From Acidobacteriota bacterium (GTDB taxonomy: Bacteria > Acidobacteriota > UBA890), in the NCBI GenBank assembly GCA_022563115.1, contig JADFNY010000076.1, positions 1 to 11,466 on the forward strand: 11,466 nt of DNA, written 5' to 3'. The position numbers and the translations under genes are program-made. Below the pieces are notes generated by a model. That model made no database searches. It worked only from the letters and a program-made list of their open reading frames with translations, and was not told the origin of the DNA. Below are positions 6,826 through 11,466 of this stretch, piece by piece; positions within the stretch are counted from its first letter, which is position 1, and each line of letters starts with the position of its first letter.

Positions 6826-7194
6826 ATGAGCTCGAACGAACAGCGCGAGCACGACCGTTATCCCGAGAAACTCGCGGTCGACGTGCACGTTTTCGTATTG
6901 CCGGCGGCGCAGAGCCTCGCCGGGTACGAGGCGCACGGCCGCACCATCGACATCGGCCGCGGCGGAGTGTTGATGCGGCTCGACAAGGAGGTCACCGAGG
7001 GCGTGAAGGTGCGGTTGCGCTTTTGGGAGCTGCCGGCCGGGGTAAGGCTTTGGCCGTTGATGGTTTCCGGAACGCTCGTCCGCCTCGAGCCCGGCGAAGG
7101 TCTGACGAGTGTCAACATGATCGGTGCCGGCAGCCTGCTCGCCATCGAGTTTACCGAACCGCTGAAGGAGCTGGAGGTTCCCCGCGAAGGATGA
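6826..7194 (+). CDS. Small single-domain PilZ protein
   Basis: A 122-residue protein that is nearly all PilZ domain. RxxxR is present (R7-R11, REHDR) before the first strand, and the second motif reads DIGRGG (D42, G44, G47), with glycine where most family members have serine. The rest is alternating beta strands, ending IGAGSLLAIEF and a charged tail. It should bind c-di-GMP and act as a small adaptor; the serine change may alter affinity. The start at 6826 is set by GGAG (6817-6820) with a 5-nt gap. An in-frame ATG at 6775 has no ribosome binding site and adds 17 residues without family support. It is divergent from the M14 peptidase and tail to tail with the cyclase gene, 6 bp apart. It shows little similarity to the PilZ protein at 2255-2728 outside the motifs. 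Confidence 0.87.
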   Translation: MSSNEQREHDRYPEKLAVDVHVFVLPAAQSLAGYEAHGRTIDIGRGGVLMRLDKEVTEGVKVRLRFWELPAGVRLWPLMVSGTLVRLEPGEGLTSVNMIGAGSLLAIEFTEPLKELEVPREG

Positions 7195-7200
7195 GAAGGG

Positions 7201-8064
7201 TCAGCGAACGACGACGGCTACCACCCGCGTCGGTCCGCCGGTTCCACCTTCGATCTTCATCGGCAGAGCGATGAGACCGAAGCCGGTTTCCGGCAAGCCG
7301 TTGACGTTGGTCAGGTTCTCGAGGTTGAAGACGTTCGCCGCCGCCAGCACTTGGTGCGCCTCGAACGTCGAACTGGTGCCTGGGTCGATGCTTGCGGTAT
7401 CGATGCCGACACCGAAGATGCCGCGATCCAACAGCGCCCTGGCTGCTTCGGGAGAAACGCCGGGGAAGTGGAGGGTAGCGACGTCTTCGGGTGTTTCGGA
7501 GCCGTAGTAAGCGTTCCAATCGGGCCATCGCGACGCCCAGCCGCTACGGACGATGACGATGCTCTCCCCCGGTATTGCGCCGTTGCGCTGTTCCCACGCC
7601 TCGATATCTTCCGCCGCGAGCGTGGCATCGGCGTCGGTGTCCGCCTTGTCGGTGATATCGATGACGATGCCGCGGGCGAACAACCGCTCGAGTGGAATGT
7701 CGGGCGTCGTCCAGCCGTTTTCGGCGAAGTGAATCGGAGCGTCGAGATGGGTGCCTAGGTGTTCGGGCGAGCTGAATGCTGCCGACGCGTACCAGTAGCC
7801 GCCCTCGCTCGTGCCCCAGTCCAGTTGTTGGCGCTCGAAAGGTGATCCGGTCGGCCAATAGATGGAGTCGGGGCTCAGTGGGTAGGTCAGGTCGACGAGC
7901 TCGACCTGCCCCGACGCGAGCATCCTGTAGGCGATTTCTTCGATCTCGAGCGACACCGGCGCCTGGGGGTCCTCAGCGGCCGGGGCACAAGCGGCGACCG
8001 AGCTGACAAAAAAGATGATCAATGCGTGTGGGGCGGCAAGTAGACCGCGGCGGTGGCGATTCAT
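7201..8064 (-). CDS. Cyclase/kynurenine formamidase-family lipoprotein
   Basis: A 287-residue protein of the metal-dependent cyclase family (Pfam Cyclase), whose characterised members include KynB-type formamidases and isatin hydrolases. The metal-binding signature HLGTHLDAPIH (H102, H106, D108, H112) fits HxGTHxDxPxH. Further ligand or catalytic positions appear as H237 in EAHQVL and E249 in NLENLTN. The N-terminus is a lipoprotein signal: basic start, ALIIFFVSSV core, lipobox VAAC with Cys26. This puts the enzyme in the periplasm or on a membrane, unlike the cytosolic formamidase of tryptophan breakdown. No kyn genes are nearby, so the substrate is unknown and KynB is not claimed. The start at ATG 8064 follows GGGAGG (8070-8075) with a 5-nt gap; the frame continues to 8517 but the extra part has no signal peptide. 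The 3' end lies 6 bp from that of the PilZ gene. Confidence 0.9.
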   Translation of the reverse strand: MNRHRRGLLAAPHALIIFFVSSVAACAPAAEDPQAPVSLEIEEIAYRMLASGQVELVDLTYPLSPDSIYWPTGSPFERQQLDWGTSEGGYWYASAAFSSPEHLGTHLDAPIHFAENGWTTPDIPLERLFARGIVIDITDKADTDADATLAAEDIEAWEQRNGAIPGESIVIVRSGWASRWPDWNAYYGSETPEDVATLHFPGVSPEAARALLDRGIFGVGIDTASIDPGTSSTFEAHQVLAAANVFNLENLTNVNGLPETGFGLIALPMKIEGGTGGPTRVVAVVVR

Positions 8065-8317
8065 CGGTGGTCCTCCCGGCGTTCGATGGCGATCTTTTGT
8101 TCGTGATGCAGCAGGGTGCGAAAAAACCCTGCTTGGACGAAACGAGGGTGCACTATGGCGACTTTCGTCGCCACCGTGACGTCCTCGACAGCGGTGGCTG
8201 CGAGGTTGTGGGCGCGATTCGCGTCCCCTACGGTGAGCTACCGGCCGACGTTTCGGTGGCAGAGCGTCGAGTCGGGCGAGCGATTGGGGACCCACAGAAA
8301 AAAGGCGACGAAAAACG
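8065..8317. other. Divergent spacer between the cyclase and cyclophilin genes, with two short hairpins
   Basis: This 253-bp spacer holds both start regions. One perfect hairpin is GCAGGGT / ACCCTGC (8111-8117 and 8126-8132) around an A-rich loop. Another is GGCGAC-TTTC-GTCGCC (about 8157-8172). Neither has a T run in a position that would make a good terminator. The first resembles the CAGGGTGCTGAAAAA end of the repeat element at 1089-1268. No gene or strong promoter was recognised. Confidence 0.45.
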
Positions 8318-8959
8318 ATGATGCGATCCAAACTGGACAAGGGGCAAAGCCCCCGGCGCTCGGTCGCCCTGCTTGCGGTTGGCGTCGTGGCGTGCGCGAC
8401 AACGGCGCTCGGTGCCTTTGTTCCGGCGCAGAGCCCAGCTCTTGTACGGGTGCTGATCAAAACGGAGCTAGGTGAGATCGAAGTCGAGCTCGATGCCGTG
8501 AGCGCGCCCGTGACCACCGCGAACTTCCTTCGCTATCTCGATGCGGGTCGCTACAACGGGGGTGGTTTCGACCGATCGGTCAGGTTGGATAACCAGGTTC
8601 GTGAGGACGTGCTGATAGAGGTCATTCAAGCTGGTCCCAACCCCGAGTTCAGGGGACAGGGGTTTCCCCCCATCGAGCTCGAGCGCACACGCGACACCGG
8701 GTTGAAGCACTTGGACGGCACGCTGTCGATGGCGCGCGGTGGGCCGGACACCGCAAGCTCCGGCTTCTTCATCTGCATCGAAGATCAACCAGCGCTCGAC
8801 TTCGGCGGTGACCGTAACGCCGACGGCCAGGGATTCGCCGCCTTCGGCCGTGTGGTTCGCGGCATGGACGTGGTTCGAAGAATCCACCAGTCGCCGACAG
8901 GCGAGCGGGAGAACCTGTCCCCGTCGATCGCCATCGTCAGGATGTCGCGGATCGAGTAG
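8318..8959 (+). CDS. Exported cyclophilin-type peptidyl-prolyl isomerase
   Basis: A 213-residue protein with an export signal and one cyclophilin domain (about 43-212), which turns proline peptide bonds during folding, here outside the cytoplasm. Family marks: TTANFLRYLDAGRY (66-79), FDR (84-86, where R86 matches the catalytic arginine of F-H-R), VIQAGPN (102-108), GTLSMARGGPDTASSGFFI (134-152) and FGRVVRGMDVVRRI (176-189). The usual S-Q-F-F is S-G-F-F here, and the segment after FDR is longer and less conserved than in classical cyclophilins, so activity may differ. The N-terminus has a hydrophobic core at 15-32. It could be cut after LGA, or VVAC (Cys26) could be a lipobox; the sequence does not decide. 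The start is one of two adjacent ATGs at 8318 and 8321 with only a weak upstream purine run. It is convergent with the cupin gene, about 43 bp away. Confidence 0.88.
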   Translation: MMRSKLDKGQSPRRSVALLAVGVVACATTALGAFVPAQSPALVRVLIKTELGEIEVELDAVSAPVTTANFLRYLDAGRYNGGGFDRSVRLDNQVREDVLIEVIQAGPNPEFRGQGFPPIELERTRDTGLKHLDGTLSMARGGPDTASSGFFICIEDQPALDFGGDRNADGQGFAAFGRVVRGMDVVRRIHQSPTGERENLSPSIAIVRMSRIE

Positions 8960-9002
8960 CCGGTCTCGTGCCCGCGTTGGAGATCACACCACCGCGATGG
9001 TC

Positions 9003-9407
9003 TCAGCTGTCCTCGGTCTCGACGAGGCGGACCTCGTCGGGCGTGTTGGGGACCACGCAAAGAAACTCGAACGGCGCCTCGACGACCTCGTACCAGTGCG
9101 GCGCCCCGGCCGGAATGTACAAGGTGTCGTCAGCGACCACTTCGAACTCCTCGCCGGAGATGCCCACCCGAGCGCGGCCCCGCAGCACGTATTGCTCGTG
9201 CTCGACGGCGTTGGTGTGAGCCGGCATTCCGCTTCCCACCTCGTCCATCAGAATGCGGCGCATGACGAAGTTGGGGGCCCCGTCGTCGGCGCCGACGAGA
9301 ATCTGGATGCGGGTGGCGCGGGCGCCGTTCAGCGTCTGGGCTTGGACCTCGGCGGATTTCTTCACGGTCCCGGTCGATGTGCCCGGCCGAGCGGCTGCGT
9401 CACTCAT
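9003..9407 (-). CDS. Small single-domain cupin protein
   Basis: A 134-residue protein with one cupin barrel at about 45-125. Motif 1 reads PAHTNAVEHEQYVLRG: H64, E69, H70 and E71 are there, but N66 stands where many cupins have the second histidine of HxH. Motif 2 is IPAGAPHWYE with H104. This is enough to bind a metal, though the site is not standard. The substrate cannot be told from the sequence; proteins of this size include sugar-binding, oxygenase-like and regulatory cupins. The ATG at 9407 lies inside the last codons of mscS (8-bp overlap), with AAGGAG (9411-9416) just upstream, so translation is probably coupled to that of the channel. No signal peptide is seen. Confidence 0.87.
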   Translation of the reverse strand: MSDAAARPGTSTGTVKKSAEVQAQTLNGARATRIQILVGADDGAPNFVMRRILMDEVGSGMPAHTNAVEHEQYVLRGRARVGISGEEFEVVADDTLYIPAGAPHWYEVVEAPFEFLCVVPNTPDEVRLVETEDS

Positions 9408-10617
9408 CAGCTTCTCCTTGCTTCGTTCGGGATATCTTCCCGTCGTTTTGGTCGCGGGGCGAATCCACCAGCGCGGCCGCCTGCTCCGACGATCCCGACG
9501 GTCCCGCGGCTCTTGCCGGCGGCGTCGGCATGGCGCGGATATACAGGTCGCGCTTGGCGTAGGGAATCTCGACGCCGGCGCGGTCGAACTCCTGCTTGAC
9601 TTGGTCTGTGATCAAGTCGCCGATCACACGTCTTTGGCGCGCGTCGCCGATCCACACGCGCAACTGCAGATCGATCGCGGACTCGGCGAAGTTGCGGATG
9701 ATGACCTGCGGCTCCGGCGAGCTCACCACGCCGTCGACCTGCAGGGCCACGGCGCGCACGATTTCTTTGGCCTTCTGCGTGTCGGCGTCGTAGGCAATCG
9801 AGATCGGAATCCGCAGCCGGATGTTGTCTCCCGACGCGGTGTAGTTGACGATGTCCCGCCGCATGATCTCGTTGTTGGGAATCACGAATATCAGGTTGTC
9901 GGGGTTGCGGATCTTCGTCGCCCGCAGGCCGATCTCGATGACGTCGCCCCAGGTTCCGGTGCCTGTCGGTGTCGTCCACAGCTCGATGCGATCGCCAACC
10001 TGGAACGGGCGGTCGACGATCAGCAGCACGCCGGCGATCAGGTTCGACAGCGTGTCTTTGGCGGCGAAGCCGAGGGCTACGCCGAGAACGCTGGCGCCGG
10101 CGACGAACGGCATGATGTTGATGTCCAGGGTGGAGAGCGCGATGATGACGCCGCCCCCGACGATGACGACCCGGGTGGCTTTGTTGAGAAGCGGCAAAGC
10201 GGTGTCGTCCCACGTGTTCTCGGTCTTCGAGACGAACCCCTCCTCCAGCACCGTGAGGAGATTGGATACGAGGCCGGCGAGCGGTAGCGACAACGCTACG
10301 ACCCACGCCGCGACCGCAAAACGTGCCAGCCCGGGCAGTTCCCAGATGTGAGCCGTGCGCCAGAGGGCCCACGCGACGACGGAAATCGATCCGAGGCGGT
10401 GGGCGGCGTCGACGAAGTGATCGTCGACCTTGGTGGCGGTCTTGGAGGAGAAGGAGCGCTCGACGCGCTTGAGGATCCATCGCAGCACGACGAAGACGAT
10501 GACGCCGAGGATGAGCTGGCCGATGGTCTGAAGCAGGCGCGGGAGGGCGTAATCTCGCGCCTGCATCAACCACCGTTCGACCTCGGCGCGCGTGATCTGA
10601 ACACTGAGCCAGTCCAT
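9400..10617 (-). CDS. MscS-family small-conductance mechanosensitive channel
   Basis: A 405-residue inner-membrane channel that opens under membrane tension and lets solutes out on osmotic downshock. Hydrophobic segments lie at about 30-48, 76-90, 98-120 and 148-165. The pore helix TM3 and the start of the beta domain follow: GASVLGVALGFAAKDTLSN (174-192), LIAGVLLIVDRPFQVGD (193-209), then IPNNEIM (246-252) and IVNYT (256-260). The soluble C-terminal vestibule runs to about 360, and a polar tail to 405. It is longer than E. coli MscS (286 residues), with an extra N-terminal membrane segment. The ATG at 10617 is the first good start; a GTG at 10629 is also possible. Further upstream the frame runs into the repeat element at 10629-10906. 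No strong ribosome binding site is seen. The gene overlaps the downstream cupin gene by 8 bp. Confidence 0.92.
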   Translation of the reverse strand: MDWLSVQITRAEVERWLMQARDYALPRLLQTIGQLILGVIVFVVLRWILKRVERSFSSKTATKVDDHFVDAAHRLGSISVVAWALWRTAHIWELPGLARFAVAAWVVALSLPLAGLVSNLLTVLEEGFVSKTENTWDDTALPLLNKATRVVIVGGGVIIALSTLDINIMPFVAGASVLGVALGFAAKDTLSNLIAGVLLIVDRPFQVGDRIELWTTPTGTGTWGDVIEIGLRATKIRNPDNLIFVIPNNEIMRRDIVNYTASGDNIRLRIPISIAYDADTQKAKEIVRAVALQVDGVVSSPEPQVIIRNFAESAIDLQLRVWIGDARQRRVIGDLITDQVKQEFDRAGVEIPYAKRDLYIRAMPTPPARAAGPSGSSEQAAALVDSPRDQNDGKISRTKQGEADE

Positions 10618-10662
10618 AGCGTGGAACACTAGCAGGCTGTGGTGGAAGTGTGATGGGTCTGG

Positions 10663-10762
10663 CAAGTGGGACTTACGGGCGAAGGCAAGGAGAGGCGACG
10701 AGGAGATGTGGCGCCATCGCGGAGGAGTCGCGACGACGCCATTCGCCCATAACTCCCACTTG
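10663..10762. repeat. First internal palindrome of the composite element
   Basis: The arms 10663-10683 (CAAGTGGGACTTACGGGCGA...) and 10742-10762 match as inverted repeats at 19 of 21 positions, around a loop of 58 nt. The loop contains GGCAAGGA and GACGAGGAG. GGCAAGGA and ACGAGGAG also occur, on the minus strand, inside the family B element at 1089-1268, hinting that the two families share an interior design. Confidence 0.7.
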
Positions 10763-10769
10763 CCCGGAG

Positions 10770-10874
10770 GGTTACGCCGCCAAGGGCGCATCTGCGGCGT
10801 TGCCGCTCCTCGACGATTTGTTCAATATCGCCTCCGTCACGCCGCCTTGCATCTGCGCCCTTGGCGGCGTAACC
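10770..10874. repeat. Second internal palindrome of the composite element
   Basis: The arms 10770-10790 and 10854-10874 (GGTTACGCCGCCAAGGGCGC plus A) are perfect 21-bp inverted repeats, with partial pairing continuing inward. The loop includes GACGATTTGTTCAATATCG. The last two bases overlap the start of the element's right terminal repeat, so the two units abut without spacer. Confidence 0.75.
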
Positions 10875-10902
10875 AGACCCATCACACTTCCACCACGGCC
10901 TG

Positions 10903-10917
10903 CTAGCAGGCCGTGGT
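10903..10917. repeat. Truncated end of a further family A copy
   Basis: The 15 bases CTAGCAGGCCGTGGT are identical to the outer 15 bases of the element's own right terminus read from the outside. They share the CTAG of the composite element, giving the palindromic junction CCTGCTAGCAGG, and then run into unrelated sequence. This looks like the remnant of a second unit joined head to head at the shared CTAG. Confidence 0.6.
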
Positions 10918-10988
10918 CGGCGGTTCGCAACATTCGCCGACTGGTAATCGGGGGAACAATTTTCAGCGGCGCAGAAAGCAGCGAAACG

Positions 10989-11466
10989 ATGGTCAAGCGG
11001 TCGGAGCTCAACAAGGCAGTGGGGCACCTGAAGCGCCGCGATTCGACGATCGCGCGGTTGATCGAGATCGAGGGCAAGTGTCGCTTCGACGAGGCGCAGC
11101 ACGACGCTTCGTTCGCGGCGCTGACGCGCTCGATCGTCTTCCAACAGCTGTCCAGCAAGGCGGCGACAACGATCTACAAGCGCTTTGTCGCCACCCTCGG
11201 GCGGCGGCAGCCGAACCCGCGCTCGATCCTCGACGCCGACCCCGAGGCGCTGCGCGCCGCCGGCCTCTCACGGCAAAAGGCCGCCTACATCATCGACCTC
11301 GCCGCAAAGATGGACAGCGGGGCGTTGTCGCTACGCCGCTTGAGGTTTCTAGACGACGAGGCGGTGATCGACAAGCTCACCCAGGTCAAAGGGGTCGGCC
11401 GCTGGACGGCACAGATGTTCCTGATGTTCCACCTCGGACGCCTCGACGTGCTGCCGGTCGGGGATC
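10989..11466 (+). CDS. AlkA-type DNA-3-methyladenine glycosylase (3' end outside window)
   Basis: The first 159 residues of a base-excision repair enzyme that removes alkylated bases from DNA. The HhH-GPD fold is visible: SFAALTRSIVFQQLSSKAA (41-59), the ADPEALRAAGLSRQKAAYI segment (83-101) with its conserved Leu-Ser-Lys/Arg-Lys-Ala pattern, the helix-hairpin-helix VKGVGRWTAQMFLM (133-146), and DVLPVGD (153-159), whose last aspartate matches the catalytic one of AlkA. The short N-terminal part, without the extra AlkA or Ada domains of E. coli, fits the compact type of about 200-220 residues. The ATG at 10989 has a weak ribosome binding site. It starts 83 bp after the composite repeat element and is divergent from mscS. 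Confidence 0.9.
   Translation, partial: MVKRSELNKAVGHLKRRDSTIARLIEIEGKCRFDEAQHDASFAALTRSIVFQQLSSKAATTIYKRFVATLGRRQPNPRSILDADPEALRAAGLSRQKAAYIIDLAAKMDSGALSLRRLRFLDDEAVIDKLTQVKGVGRWTAQMFLMFHLGRLDVLPVGD

Larger units (their letters stand above)
10629..10906. mobile_element. 278-bp composite palindromic element, family A (non-autonomous, CTAG-bounded)
   Basis: The terminal inverted repeats are 34 bp long (10629-10662 and 10873-10906), match at 33 of 34 positions and begin with CTAGCAGG. Between them stand two further long palindromes in tandem (10663-10762 and 10770-10874). The element has no protein-coding content of its own: frames that run through it encode no recognisable domain and end at the TAG within the terminal CTAG. 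The build fits a MITE-like element inserted at CTAG, or a polymer of REP-like palindromes; a transposase or RAYT-type protein would have to act from elsewhere in the genome. Its left edge is 11 bp upstream of the mscS ATG, so it has probably replaced or separated that gene's promoter region. Its ends also occur at 1040-1092. Confidence 0.68.

Noticed and set aside
2255..7194. The two PilZ genes as a recent duplication
   Set aside because: Outside the RxxxR and DxSxxG-type motifs their sequences, lengths and termini differ strongly.
8065..8517. Longer start for the cyclase gene at 8517
   Set aside because: It would run antisense through the cyclophilin 5' end and bury the lipoprotein signal; GGGAGG before ATG 8064 decides the start.
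10618..10791. Longer mscS start at 10791
   Set aside because: The extra residues are encoded by the repeat element and have no channel-like character; ATG 10617 fits the family.
10706..10906. Open frame inside the composite element (66 residues, ending HHTSTTAC)
   Set aside because: It is only the translation of the palindromes; an opposite-strand frame ends in the same residues because the terminal repeats are inverted. No domain or ribosome binding site.
10916..10941. GTCGGCG / CGCCGAC inverted repeat before alkA
   Set aside because: Only 7 bp per arm in GC-rich DNA and not at a recognisable promoter; too weak to call an operator or terminator.

Overview
This is a GC-rich (by eye a little over 60% G+C), densely coded stretch from a Gram-negative bacterium. 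It carries ten whole or nearly whole protein genes, a partial gene at each end, and two clusters of palindromic repeats. The content is a ribosomal protein THX gene, small PilZ proteins, secreted or lipoprotein enzymes with signal peptides, LemA/HtpX and an MscS channel. That fits a deltaproteobacterial-type lineage (Myxococcota, Desulfobacterota or Binatota-like) or a similar environmental phylum. The phylum is an inference; nothing here fixes it.

Left part (1-2265). A partial Mre11/SbcD-type DNA nuclease runs off the left edge on the minus strand. Upstream of it is a chain of two palindromic elements (1040-1092 and 1089-1268) that share CTAG at their boundaries. The outer CTAG supplies the stop codon of a 49-residue gene for 30S ribosomal protein THX (1265-1414, minus, GTG start). 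A divergent spacer of about 300 bp with no gene follows, then lemA on the plus strand.

Middle part (2255-8064). lemA and htpX normally sit side by side. Here a PilZ gene on the opposite strand lies between them; its 3' end overlaps that of lemA. A terminator follows htpX. Next come a large secreted M14 zinc carboxypeptidase with a C-terminal amidotransferase-like domain (minus), a second small PilZ protein (plus), and a lipoprotein of the HxGTHxD cyclase/formamidase family (minus).

Right part (8318-11466). A secreted cyclophilin (plus) faces a two-gene minus-strand unit, mscS followed by a cupin gene, overlapping by 8 bp. A 278-bp composite element (10629-10906) sits 11 bp upstream of the mscS ATG. 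It has 34-bp terminal inverted repeats, 33/34 identical, enclosing two further long palindromes in tandem. It is followed by the first 15 bp of another copy of its own end, then by a partial AlkA-type DNA glycosylase gene (plus) that runs off the right edge.

The most unusual material is the repeat system. Ends of one family occur five times at two loci 9.5 kb apart, as a full composite, as a bare hairpin and as a fragment. A second family has a different terminus but the same CTAG boundary, and the two are chained by sharing CTAG. No transposase is in the window, so these look like non-autonomous elements moved in trans. The genes themselves belong to known families.
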